Shown here: piece by piece, positions 14,802-22,264 of the stretch
Numbering within the stretch: the first letter of the stretch is position 1
Layout: each line of letters opens with the position of its first letter
Notes under the pieces: generated by a model
Database searches by the model: none
Told to the model about the DNA's origin: nothing
Seen by the model: the letters and a program-made list of their open reading frames with translations, nothing else
Assembly: GCA_046050465.1 (NCBI GenBank)
Contig: JBJOPS010000062.1
Location: 1-27,134 of the forward strand
DNA length: 27,134 nt
Source: Egaibacter sp046050465
Lineage (GTDB): Bacteria; Pseudomonadota; Gammaproteobacteria; Burkholderiales; Burkholderiaceae_C
Direction of reading: 5' to 3'
Translations under genes and position numbers: made by a program

Positions 14802-15814
14802 GTATTACTCTTGTTACCGGCCTTCCCGGTTCTGGCAAAACTCTGTTGACGGTCGGTGAACTGCTCCCGCAGTTAATGGGCCAGTTCATCGAAAGGGATG
14901 GTCAGCGCGTCAATCGTCCTTTGAAGTGCAACATCAATGGCCTGCTCTTAGAGCATGACCGAATAAATGCAGATGACCTGGCGACGTGGCCGGATTGGGC
15001 AAAAGCTGGCGATGTGATTTGCTTTGACGAAGTGCAGGAAACTTGGCGACCTCGCGCCATGACCACGAAAACCCCTGATGCTGTGGCGAAGCTGGAAACA
15101 CACCGTCATCTGGGCGTTGACTTCGTTCTGATGACGCAACATCCGATGCTTCTTGATCAGAACATTAGGCGGCTGGTTGACCGACATATCCATGTTCGGC
15201 GGGTTGCTAACTTCGGCGCTGCAGTCCTGTACGAGTGGGACCACTGCAGCAATCCCAGTATGGTCAAAAGTGCGCTGGCCACGCGACCATGGCGCTACCC
15301 AAAAGCTGCTTTTAAGAATTACAAAAGTTCACAGCTTCACACAAAGCGACCAAGGCGGCTTCCCGCTGCTGGATTAATTTTGATTGCTGCCGTTGTTGGT
15401 TTGGGTTACTTCGGCAATCAGTCATTTGCAAGGCTTACTGACAGATTCAGTTCAGACAAAAAACCCGAAATATCAGCACAAGGCTACATTTCAAAAACCG
15501 AGGTGAAAGCATATGAAACGACCGATGCACTGCAACCCGCGCCATTCCCTGTTCAGCCCATATCTGCACCCTCGGCGCCGCCTGTTCCTTCCCCGTCAAA
15601 GCCTCTCATTGCCGGTTGTGTATGGGTTCCGGGCAAGTGTTCTTGCTTTGATTCGCATGGTTTTAAGGTTGACCCTGAAAAGGATTCTTGCAAGTCGGAA
15701 GGACTCAAGCAGGTTCAATCTTTAGCCTTCATTGAGGATGCAAAAAAGCCTTCTGAATTTGCAGACGAGGAAGTTTTTGCCCTTATCCGAAAATCTAAGC
15801 GCCCCTACCCTTGA
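14798..15814 (+). CDS. zot: Zot-family phage assembly ATPase (pI-like)
   Basis: A 338-aa protein with Walker A GLPGSGKT (residues 8-15) and Walker B DVICFDEVQE (72-81). The cytoplasmic ATPase domain ends near residue 185. A membrane helix follows basic KRPRR (about 189-206). The periplasmic domain is Pro-rich and carries Cys274, 281, 283 and 298 in GCVWVPGKCSCFDSHGF. Zot/pI proteins power extrusion of the ssDNA through the inner membrane and dock with an outer-membrane secretin. No secretin is encoded here, so this periplasmic tail must contact a host one. The start overlaps the DUF2523 stop. The name reflects homology to zonula occludens toxin; toxin activity is not implied. Confidence 0.92.
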   Translation: MSITLVTGLPGSGKTLLTVGELLPQLMGQFIERDGQRVNRPLKCNINGLLLEHDRINADDLATWPDWAKAGDVICFDEVQETWRPRAMTTKTPDAVAKLETHRHLGVDFVLMTQHPMLLDQNIRRLVDRHIHVRRVANFGAAVLYEWDHCSNPSMVKSALATRPWRYPKAAFKNYKSSQLHTKRPRRLPAAGLILIAAVVGLGYFGNQSFARLTDRFSSDKKPEISAQGYISKTEVKAYETTDALQPAPFPVQPISAPSAPPVPSPSKPLIAGCVWVPGKCSCFDSHGFKVDPEKDSCKSEGLKQVQSLAFIEDAKKPSEFADEEVFALIRKSKRPYP

Positions 15815-16105
15815 TAAACATTGCATTCCGCAAAACCTTCAAGCGAATAGCGTGAAGGTTTAAGGGTTTGGGGGTATGGGGGCCCCCCCATGTAGCGAAG
15901 CGCGGCTTTATGTTTGCAGGTTACTTTTCCGGCGTGACGGTCAAGCGGTAGGTCGGGGCCGCTCGGGGCGCGAAGCGCCCCAGCGTGGCCCGGCCTAGAT
16001 TTATATCTATAACACTTTGGCACACAAGGGCCAATAAGACGAAAAAAACCCGGCAACAGGTGGAACTGTCCCGGGTCGTGATTCAACAAAAAAGGAATTT
16101 GCTGA
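15815..16105 (+). other. Prophage intergenic region with hairpins (candidate origins and packaging signal)
   Basis: These 291 bases carry no ORF I can support. They hold four hairpins: AAACCTTCA/TGAAGGTTT (15833-15861); ATGGGGG/CCCCCAT (15876-15891); a nested GC-rich stem GGGCC..GCT..GGGGCGC-GAA-GCGCCCC..AGC..GGCCC (15956-15991); and CCCGG..ACAG/CTGT..CCGGG (16049-16075). In filamentous phages the main non-coding region carries the packaging hairpin and the plus- and minus-strand origins. Its place just before the HUH initiator gene fits that. The structures are seen; the roles are inferred. Confidence 0.6.
16049..16075 (-). terminator. Hairpin with T-tract on the minus strand
   Basis: Read on the minus strand, the stem CCCGGG-ACAG..CTGT-CCGGG is followed directly by TTTTTTTC, the form of an intrinsic terminator. 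On the plus strand it lies 30 bases before the initiator start codon. It could block antisense transcription into zot, or be part of the replication origin. Confidence 0.45.
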
Positions 16106-16984
16106 ATGATTCGAATTATTACTCCTCCCGGTGGCGGTGACATGATAGCCTTTCAAACCTCAAGGGCTGAAACCTGCACGCTGACTGCTCATGATCTTGG
16201 CCATGGTCACTTGGAACTGGTGGCTACTGCTGATAGGCATTGGGAAGAATTGGACTGGTCACAGCGAAAAATCGAAAAGCTGCTCCAAAATCGCAAGGAC
16301 TGGCCTGATCACACTCCTGATGATTTGGAAGAGGCTGCACTGAGGGCGTCCGCCGCTCGTGCTAAGTCAAAGGTGCGTCGTCTTTGTAAGGTCATGGGTG
16401 CTGATGCCATGCTTACCCTCACCTACCGCGAAAATGTGACTGATATCGCAGTTTGCAAGCGGCATTTAAAGGAGTTTGTGCGGCGTGTGTCTAGGGTGAT
16501 TACTGGCTTCCGTGCTGTGTGCGCTTTCGAACAACAGGCCAGGGGCGCGTGGCATGTGCATATGGCCATAGAACGTGTTTCCTCGTCCTTGGTGGTGTCA
16601 GGGGTGCGTCTCAAGTCGTTTAACGTCTTGAGGGCCGTTTGGCGGTCTGTGACTAAGGAAAATGGCGGTAATGTCGATCTGTCTCAGGGTCAGTATAAAA
16701 AGCGCTCTCCTGCTCGTATCGCTGCCTATCTCTCAAAGTACCTTATGAAGGCTTTTGAGGATGGCGCTAAGTGGTCTAACCGTTGGACAAGGTACGGTGA
16801 TATTGAGTGCCCGAAACCTTTAAAGCTCGGGCAATTTCCCTCAATGTTGGCTGCTGTTCATGCTGCCTATCAGTTGGTTGATGGCTGCGCGTCTGTGGTT
16901 AATCAGTATCTTGGCCATTTCAAGGATGTCTTTTTTCTCGTTGTTGAAGGTCAGGCCTCTGATTTTGGGGAAATCAAAGTGTGA
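16106..16984 (+). CDS. Rolling-circle replication initiator, HUH endonuclease (gene II type)
   Basis: A 292-aa protein with the HUH-Rep motif series: motif I LTLTY (103-107), motif II GAWHVHMAIE with His150 and His152, and motif III AAYLSKYLMKAF with two tyrosines (Tyr208, Tyr212) spaced Y-x3-Y. This two-Tyr form is known from phiX174 A and filamentous phage gpII-type initiators. The enzyme nicks the plus strand of the replicative form, stays covalently linked, and religates after one round. The start at 16106 has AAGGAA 9 bases upstream; an ATG at 16142 is a weaker alternative. It follows the hairpin-rich region expected to contain its nick site. Confidence 0.88.
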   Translation: MIRIITPPGGGDMIAFQTSRAETCTLTAHDLGHGHLELVATADRHWEELDWSQRKIEKLLQNRKDWPDHTPDDLEEAALRASAARAKSKVRRLCKVMGADAMLTLTYRENVTDIAVCKRHLKEFVRRVSRVITGFRAVCAFEQQARGAWHVHMAIERVSSSLVVSGVRLKSFNVLRAVWRSVTKENGGNVDLSQGQYKKRSPARIAAYLSKYLMKAFEDGAKWSNRWTRYGDIECPKPLKLGQFPSMLAAVHAAYQLVDGCASVVNQYLGHFKDVFFLVVEGQASDFGEIKV

Positions 16985-17060
16985 TTCCGGTAATTTTCCC
17001 GCCTGATGGCCGCGCTGGTGTTGTAACGTGCGCTCACAAAAACGAAGTCAGGGGGAAATT

Positions 17061-17639
17061 TTGATCTACGGATATGCAAGGGTCAGTACGTCTGATCAGG
17101 ATACAACGATGCAGCTCGATGCGCTTCAAAGGGCTGGTGTCGATCACATTTACGAGGAAACGCGCTCTGCGGTGCGTTCTAGGCCTGTGCTTGATGCCAT
17201 GTTGGGTGATTTGGTACCCGGTGATCAGGTGGTTGTCTACAAGCTCGATAGGCTCGCGCGATCAATGACCCATTTCGTCCGGGTTTTTGATCACCTCAAG
17301 GTCAAACGAGTTGCCTTCCGGTCGCTTACTGAGGCTGTGGATACTGAGACGGTTCAAGGTCGAATGTTTCTCAACCTGCTGGGCGTGTTTGCTGAATTTG
17401 AGAGGGAATTGATACGTGAGCGCTGTATGGCGGGTCAACGTGCTGCGAGGGAGAGGGGGCGGACTTGGGGTAGGCCTGCTGCCTTTAATCGGGAAGAATC
17501 TGCGGCTTTAGTCGATCTCTGGCGGGGTGGTTGGGCTGATCAGCCTCGACTTGCTGATATGTTCGGGGTATCAGTTGGATGCCTGCGTGACGCCATTCAT
17601 AAGCATGAAATGCGTGGTAGGTGGGCAACAAAAAAGTAG
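17061..17639 (+). CDS. Small serine recombinase (resolvase/invertase family), likely phage integrase
   Basis: The 192-aa product begins (TTG) IYGYARVSTSDQ with nucleophile Ser9. It contains VVYKLDRLARS (Arg64, Arg67 region) and FAEFERELIRERCMAGQRAARERG (the E-helix), and ends in an HTH (LADMFGVSVGCLRDAIHKHE). The size matches Tn3-resolvase/invertase enzymes, not large serine integrases. TTG 17061 is chosen because GGGGGA stands just before it and the frame then opens as the family does; a GTG at 17028 is possible. The stop codon overlaps the right-hand repeat by two bases, so the gene lies beside a 17-bp palindrome that is the likely crossover site. Some inoviruses, such as Ralstonia RSM phages, carry similar recombinases. 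Confidence 0.88.
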   Translation: MIYGYARVSTSDQDTTMQLDALQRAGVDHIYEETRSAVRSRPVLDAMLGDLVPGDQVVVYKLDRLARSMTHFVRVFDHLKVKRVAFRSLTEAVDTETVQGRMFLNLLGVFAEFERELIRERCMAGQRAARERGRTWGRPAAFNREESAALVDLWRGGWADQPRLADMFGVSVGCLRDAIHKHEMRGRWATKK

Positions 17640-17647
17640 AACTTTTT
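17631..17647. repeat. 17-bp palindrome at the right prophage end (candidate attP-type crossover site)
   Basis: AAAAAGT-AGA-ACTTTTT is a perfect 7-bp inverted repeat around a 3-base centre. It spans the last recombinase codons and the first bases of the right 39-bp repeat. The left prophage end has only the right half (AGA-ACTTTTT). A site symmetric in the phage and half-symmetric at the host junction is what recombination by the adjacent serine recombinase would leave. Confidence 0.5.
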
Positions 17648-17676
17648 GACGGTCTTCAGTAGAGACGCGAAGCCCG
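17638..17676 (+). repeat. Right 39-bp direct repeat (attR candidate)
   Basis: This is identical to 10720-10758. Beyond it the two copies stay similar but diverge (GGTTTTGCTCGG versus AATTTTCCTCTG). The right copy therefore belongs to an older relative of the phage rather than to a simple duplication of the integrated one. Confidence 0.75.
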
Positions 17677-17892
17677 AATTTTCCTCTGCGTCTTTGGTAG
17701 TCTCTAGCCATTTGAGTTCCCGCTCTAGTGCGTCAAAGTCCGTTTTTGCTAGTGTGGCCAGTGCAGGATTTGCACTCTTGTTGGCAGCCTTCTTCCTGTT
17801 TTTCAGTCGCTCACCCGTGCCTGTGGCACTCCCATGGTGGCAAGTGCGCGGATGCCTGCTGATGACAGTTTTTCAATCGTCTGCAAGTACAT
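17638..17892 (-). pseudogene. Degraded second copy of the prophage repressor gene
   Basis: Read from ATG 17892, the frame gives MYLQTIEKLSSAGIRALATM then GVPQARVSD. This parallels the intact gene at 10715-10975, but codon 30 (Trp in the intact copy) is TGA at 17803-17805. Similarity then continues as KTGRRLPTRVQI. A net one-base deletion shifts the frame, after which LATLAKTDFDALERELKWLETTKDAEENSGFASLLKTVKKF is recognisable. The last stretch, within the 39-bp repeat, is identical in DNA. With both a nonsense codon and a frameshift it cannot make the repressor. It reads through into antisense of the recombinase gene. Confidence 0.85.
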
Positions 17893-17941
17893 GTTGACGC
17901 TCTATTTCCAAATTGGTACTTCGAATTGGATACCCGGGTTG

Positions 17942-17992
17942 CTACTTTACTCCAAGGTTCTGAATGTCGCTAATCAGCTTGTTTCTGCCCGG
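17942..17992 (-). pseudogene. C-terminal remnant of a DUF2726 gene
   Basis: The minus strand reads PGRNKLISDIQNLGVK then TAG. This parallels the end of the intact DUF2726 protein (PDRNKLINDIAALEVK). Upstream codons resemble the preceding segment only weakly and then stop matching. It is a leftover tail of the older prophage. Confidence 0.75.
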
Positions 17993-18139
17993 TGACGTCC
18001 ACGCCTGCAGTCCGGACAAGTTTCTGCCGGAAATCAGTCAAGGCTTCTAAGCTTTCTTAGGGAGAATACCATTGTCTCTGCCGGGGTGCGTGGGCAAAAT
18101 CCGGGATGCAACTCTGACATCAACCTAGGAACCAGCGTC

Positions 18140-19831
18140 ATGAATAACCCAATTCCCCTGCAGGACAGCGACTTGCCGTTGCAACGTTTCTACCAATGGG
18201 AGTGTGATCGGGTTGACAAAATATTTCTGACTCAGCCGGTGGGCAATGGGGTGGTACGGGATATCACGTGGGGGCAGGCTGGCGATGAAGTGCGTCGTAT
18301 GGCTGCATGGCTGAAATCCCAGGGGTGGCCAGCTGGCAGCAAAATTGCCATCCTTGGCAAGAACAGCGCACACTGGATTCTGGCGGACCTGGCCATCTGG
18401 ATGGCGGGCTACGTATCCGTGCCCATCTACCCCACCTTCAATGGTGATGCACTTCGGTTCATCCTGACACACAGCGAATCACGCGCCTGCTTTGTTGGCA
18501 AACTCGATGAAATGTCCAGCCTTAAAACCGGAGTTCCGGCAGACGTGCCGCTCATTTCCCTGCCCCTGGCACCGGCTCTGGATGCCTTGTCCTGGGATGC
18601 AGCCACTGCAGCCGCTTCGCCACTGCAAGGTGCACCGGTTCGAGCCGGTGACGAACTATGCACGATCATCTATACATCCGGCACCACGGGCAACCCGAAA
18701 GGAGTGATGCACAGATTCAACGCACTGGCCTGGGCCTTATCCAGCGCTGCTGAGCGGGTGCACATGAACAGTGATGACCGCTATCTCTCGTATCTGCCAC
18801 TGGCCCACGTAGCCGAACGCATGGTGATTGAACAGGGAGCCCTGCGCAACGGTAGCCGGATTTTCTTTGCCGAGTCGCTTGATACGTTCGTGCAGGACTT
18901 GAACCGGGCCCGCCCGACGGTTTTTTTCTCGGTGCCCCGGCTATGGGTCAAGTTCCAGCAGGGGGTGCACGCCAAAATGCCGCCAGCCAAGCTCAAACGT
19001 CTGATGCGTCTGCCCATCATTGGCGGGCTGGTGCGGCGAAAGGTACTGAAAGGTCTGGGGCTGGACCAATGCCGGATTGCAGCCGGCGGCGCGGCTCCCA
19101 TGCCCCCGGACATGTTGAATTGGTACCGCGACCTCGGGCTTGACCTGATTGAGGTTTACGGCATGACCGAAAACTGTGGTGTGTCCCACGCCACGCTGCC
19201 CGGAACCTGCCACCCCGGCACGGTCGGCTTGCCATACAAGGGAGTGGAGAGTCGCATAGACCCGAGCACTGGCGAAATTCAGATGCGATGCCCTGCCCTG
19301 ATGGTGGGCTACTACAAGGACCCTGAACAGACTGCCGCCACCATGTCCGACGATGGCTGGCTAAGAACAGGCGACAAAGGCCACATGGAGAAAGACGGCA
19401 GCCTGCGCATTACTGGCCGCGTCAAAGACTTGTTCAAAACAAGCAAGGGCAAATACGTGGCCCCGGCACCGATTGAGGATCTGCTGGTGACGCACCCCGA
19501 CATCGAAGCTTGTGCGGTGACCGGTGCCAATTTTGCGCAACCACTGGGCATCGTCATGTTGTCACTGGACGCAGCAGCCCGCATACACTCGCCCGCGCAG
19601 CGGTCGGCACTGACTGCATCACTGACAACGCATCTTCATACGGTTAATGCTCGCCTGCAGGCCCACGAGCAACTGGACTGCCTTGCCATAATCACTACAG
19701 CATGGACACCAGAAAACGGACTGGTAACGCCCACTTTCAAAGTAAAGCGCTCACGTATCGAAGATACCTATGCTCACCACTATGAGGCATGGTTGACACA
19801 ACGTCAGCCGGTGATCTGGGTTGACAGCTAA
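18140..19831 (+). CDS. Long-chain acyl-CoA synthetase (AMP-forming)
   Basis: A 563-aa adenylate-forming enzyme. It has the AMP-binding P-loop TIIYTSGTTGNPKGVMH (about 175-191), the VYGMTENCG motif (about 335-345), WLRTGDKGHM (about 408-417) and the hinge/A8 region ITGRVKDLFKTSKGKYVAP. These enzymes activate fatty acids with ATP and CoA. The FAA1-like features (VPIYPTFN, LPLAHVAERM) point to long-chain substrates, although the exact chain length is not visible. ATG 18140 is chosen over an ORF extension because it has AGGAA upstream and a normal N-terminus. It is the first intact host gene right of the prophage remnants, so its own promoter must lie within about 120 bp or in phage DNA. Confidence 0.9.
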   Translation: MNNPIPLQDSDLPLQRFYQWECDRVDKIFLTQPVGNGVVRDITWGQAGDEVRRMAAWLKSQGWPAGSKIAILGKNSAHWILADLAIWMAGYVSVPIYPTFNGDALRFILTHSESRACFVGKLDEMSSLKTGVPADVPLISLPLAPALDALSWDAATAAASPLQGAPVRAGDELCTIIYTSGTTGNPKGVMHRFNALAWALSSAAERVHMNSDDRYLSYLPLAHVAERMVIEQGALRNGSRIFFAESLDTFVQDLNRARPTVFFSVPRLWVKFQQGVHAKMPPAKLKRLMRLPIIGGLVRRKVLKGLGLDQCRIAAGGAAPMPPDMLNWYRDLGLDLIEVYGMTENCGVSHATLPGTCHPGTVGLPYKGVESRIDPSTGEIQMRCPALMVGYYKDPEQTAATMSDDGWLRTGDKGHMEKDGSLRITGRVKDLFKTSKGKYVAPAPIEDLLVTHPDIEACAVTGANFAQPLGIVMLSLDAAARIHSPAQRSALTASLTTHLHTVNARLQAHEQLDCLAIITTAWTPENGLVTPTFKVKRSRIEDTYAHHYEAWLTQRQPVIWVDS

Positions 19832-19960
19832 CGAGGAGCTATTGGCCAGGCGCCTGATAATCGGTTTTTATCGACACTCAATCCGCCCCGGCGGAAAACC
19901 TCGTCCGACAGATAATCAACGACCTCGGCCCTTCAGGGTCTCAAACTTCAGGAGCAGGTT

Positions 19961-20101
19961 ATGGCTAAAGGTCAGCAAAACAGTAACAAGATGGTCAAAA
20001 AACCAAAAAAAGATACGTCACCACCCAAACCTGTGTCACCCGACGCTGTGCGCCCCACGATTACCACTGTGATCCCGGCTCGCGGAAAGCTGAAAAAATA
20101 A
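19961..20101 (+). CDS. Small Lys/Pro-rich conserved-type protein, 46 aa
   Basis: The ORF MAKGQQNSNKMVKKPKKDTS continues PPKPVSPDAVRPTITTVIPA and ends RGKLKK, then TAA. A good ribosome site AGGAG stands 6 bases before the ATG. The protein is strongly basic, has no membrane helix, and looks disordered. I recall similar short MAKGQQ...KKPKKD proteins in beta-proteobacteria, without a known function. RNA or nucleic-acid contact is possible from charge alone. It lies 129 bp after the acyl-CoA ligase and 27 bp before the hybrid kinase. Confidence 0.75.
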   Translation: MAKGQQNSNKMVKKPKKDTSPPKPVSPDAVRPTITTVIPARGKLKK

Positions 20102-20128
20102 GTCCCGATCTTTTGTCGTGAAGACATC

Positions 20129-22264
20129 ATGAGCGACACCTCCAGGCTCGCCAGCTTACAGCCCCCTTCTTGGGAGTCATCTGGTGGGCTAGGCAAGGAA
20201 AATACAGTACAAGGTGTTTTCACCGACGGTTATGCCTTGCCTCAAATGGTTGAAGACCTGCGCAAATACCAGGCTGAACTGGAGATCCAGAACGAGGCTC
20301 TGCGATACAGTCAGCTGGCCGCAGAAGGAGCTTCTGAACGTTTTCTTGCACTGTTTTCCAACGTACCACTGGCATTGATGGTGGTTGACGAAGCAGGACT
20401 GGTTCTGGAAAGCAACGCCATGGCTTTGCGTATGTTCCGTCCATCCGAGAGCGATTCACCTTTGAGCTTTTTGCTCCCATTTGTGGACAGCCAGCATTCG
20501 GATAAGGTAGCTCAAGCGTTTTCCCAAGCCAAACTGCAAGGAACAAGTGAGCGCAATGAAATCGTCTTTTCTGGCGGGTCCAATGGGCCCTTTACCGGCG
20601 ATTTACACATCGCCCATATTGAAAACCCGCTGGACGAAATGGCCAACTTTATATGCGCCATCATTGACCAAGGGCCATTACTTGCCGAGCGGCAGGCACT
20701 ACAGGCCAGTGCAATTGCGCTTCGCCATCGCAATGAGGAACTTCATCAAAGCGAATCCCGACTGGCCGCCGTCATTAACTCATCGCTGGACGCAATTATT
20801 TGCGTGGATGCAGATGGCACCATTTCGGTTTTCAATCCTGCAGCAGCCATCCTGTTTCAGTGCCCTTCAGATCAGGCACTGGGCAGTCCACTGGAACGGT
20901 TCTTGCCGCAAGCTGTGAGTACTTTGGCTTACTCCCAGGTTTCTACCCATGCACAGCTAGGTGAAATGGAAGGCCGAACCGCCCAAGGCAAGGTACTGTC
21001 AGTTGAAGTCAGCGTTTCGACCGAACGCAGACCCGAAGGCGACATTACCACCGTCTTTGCACAGGACCTGACCGCCAGAAAGAAAATCGAGACCCATCGC
21101 AATGTGCTGGAGGCCCAACTGCGTGAGTCGCACAAAATGCAGGCTGTTGGCACCATGGCAGGGGGCATTGCCCACGACTTCAACAACATCCTCAGTGCGA
21201 TCCTGGGCAATGTAGAACTGGCCAAACTGGACACGCCGACTGAATCGCCTGCATTGGTCAGCTTGACAGAGATCGAAAAAGCTGGGCGACGAGCCCGTGA
21301 TCTGGTTCGTCAGATTCTCACATTCAGCCGCAACGAACCCCCAAAACGTAGCCCGATTCATCTTGCAGAAGTAGTCCACGAGACAATGCGTTTGCTGAAG
21401 GTAACTCTGCCCCCTACTATCGACATGCAACTGGTAGTTCATCCAGGAACTCCTGCTGTTTTGGCAGATGCTACACAGGTTGAGCAAGCGGTTCTCAATC
21501 TCTGCACCAACGCCATTCAATCAATTGGAAAAGACCGTGGTACTGTCGTAATTGAGTTGGGGAATCCCCCACTGAGTGGACGGCAGGTGGAGCGTCGTGG
21601 CTCATCGAGAGGCAATCAGGTTCGCCTCGCTGTCAAAGACAGCGGAGCGGGGATTGATCCTGACACCCAGCGCCGCATCTTTGAGCCCTTTTTTACCACG
21701 AAACCCGTTGGAGAAGGCACGGGTCTAGGGCTGGCCGTTGTGCACGGCATCATGCGCTCCCACATGGGCACCGTTGGGGTTCAAAGCAAGCCCGGCAAAG
21801 GCAGTGTCTTTACACTTTATTTCCCCCCCATAGATACACCAGTTACCCAGCCTGAGTCTGAACTCAAAATAACAACCAACATTCAAGGCCAAGGTAAACA
21901 CGTAATGTATGTCGATGACGACCAAGCTCTGGTTTTTTTAGTTGATAGGGTTTTGACACGTCGAGGCTTTAAGGTAACGTCATTCACTGATCCGCACATG
22001 GCGGCGACTGCGCTGCGAGCTGACCCACAGGATTACCAATTGCTGGTAACTGACTACAACATGCCCGGCTACTGCGGCGTCGACCTGTTGCGTGAAGCCA
22101 GACGTATTCGTCCAAGTTTGCCAGTGGCACTCGCATCTGGCTACGTAACGGCAGAAATAGAACAAAATGCCCTCTCCGAGGGAGCACGTGCGCTAATCCA
22201 CAAACCCAACGATGTAGAAGAGTTATGCGAGATTGTCCACCGACTGACTCTGGACAATGAGTGA
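20129..22264 (+). CDS. Cytosolic hybrid histidine kinase (PAS, HisKA, HATPase, receiver)
   Basis: A 711-aa protein without membrane segments. A short coiled coil (about 40-65) leads into a PAS-like domain (about 70-180) and a second PAS (about 208-315, SLDAIICVDADGTISVFNPAA). The HisKA box MAGGIAHDFNNIL has His349. The HATPase has an N box with Asn461, DSGAGI and GEGTGLGLAV. A C-terminal receiver has DDD near 596-598, phospho-acceptor Asp642 (LLVTDYNMP) and a Lys in HKPND. It probably senses a cytoplasmic signal through PAS and passes phosphate to its own receiver. No DNA-binding output or partner regulator is adjacent. Its end overlaps the pseudouridine synthase start by 8 bp. Confidence 0.9.
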   Translation: MSDTSRLASLQPPSWESSGGLGKENTVQGVFTDGYALPQMVEDLRKYQAELEIQNEALRYSQLAAEGASERFLALFSNVPLALMVVDEAGLVLESNAMALRMFRPSESDSPLSFLLPFVDSQHSDKVAQAFSQAKLQGTSERNEIVFSGGSNGPFTGDLHIAHIENPLDEMANFICAIIDQGPLLAERQALQASAIALRHRNEELHQSESRLAAVINSSLDAIICVDADGTISVFNPAAAILFQCPSDQALGSPLERFLPQAVSTLAYSQVSTHAQLGEMEGRTAQGKVLSVEVSVSTERRPEGDITTVFAQDLTARKKIETHRNVLEAQLRESHKMQAVGTMAGGIAHDFNNILSAILGNVELAKLDTPTESPALVSLTEIEKAGRRARDLVRQILTFSRNEPPKRSPIHLAEVVHETMRLLKVTLPPTIDMQLVVHPGTPAVLADATQVEQAVLNLCTNAIQSIGKDRGTVVIELGNPPLSGRQVERRGSSRGNQVRLAVKDSGAGIDPDTQRRIFEPFFTTKPVGEGTGLGLAVVHGIMRSHMGTVGVQSKPGKGSVFTLYFPPIDTPVTQPESELKITTNIQGQGKHVMYVDDDQALVFLVDRVLTRRGFKVTSFTDPHMAATALRADPQDYQLLVTDYNMPGYCGVDLLREARRIRPSLPVALASGYVTAEIEQNALSEGARALIHKPNDVEELCEIVHRLTLDNE

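Larger units (their letters stand above)
10720..17637. mobile_element. Inovirus (filamentous phage) prophage, about 6.9 kb, apparently complete
   Basis: The interval is bounded by a 39-bp direct repeat (10720-10758 and 17638-17676). It contains in order: repressor and DUF2726 gene on minus; small ORFs, ssDNA-binding protein, major coat, two unknown small genes, pIII-like, pVI-like and Zot/pI; a hairpin-rich non-coding region; HUH initiator; and serine recombinase on plus. That order and the 6918-bp length match filamentous phage genomes. All large ORFs are intact, with ATGA-type overlaps between structural genes. No secretin (pIV) gene is present, as in many inoviruses that use a host secretin. 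The ends are inferred from the repeat, not from an experimentally known attachment site. Confidence 0.88.
17638..18020. mobile_element. Remnant of a second, older related inovirus prophage
   Basis: About 380 bases align with 10720 to about 11110: the repressor pseudogene, the operator region (with CCAAATTGG retained) and the end of the DUF2726 gene. Similarity fades around 18010-18020. The rest of that older element is gone. The region has the same orientation as the intact prophage. Together with 18021-18139, in which I recognise nothing, it accounts for the 500-base gap before the acyl-CoA ligase gene. Confidence 0.75.

Noticed and set aside
15990..16020. AT-rich TAGATTTATATCTATAA considered as a dif-like XerCD site
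   Set aside because: I could not match the two XerC/XerD arms, and it is not at the prophage boundary. The 39-bp repeat and the serine recombinase explain the ends better.
17646..17897. 83-aa plus-strand reading frame right of the recombinase gene
   Set aside because: It is the antisense of the degraded repressor copy; its opposite-strand sequence aligns with the intact repressor gene.
19821..20072. 83-aa plus-strand frame after the acyl-CoA ligase
   Set aside because: It starts inside the ligase gene without a ribosome site and overlaps, out of frame, the 46-aa gene that has a strong one.
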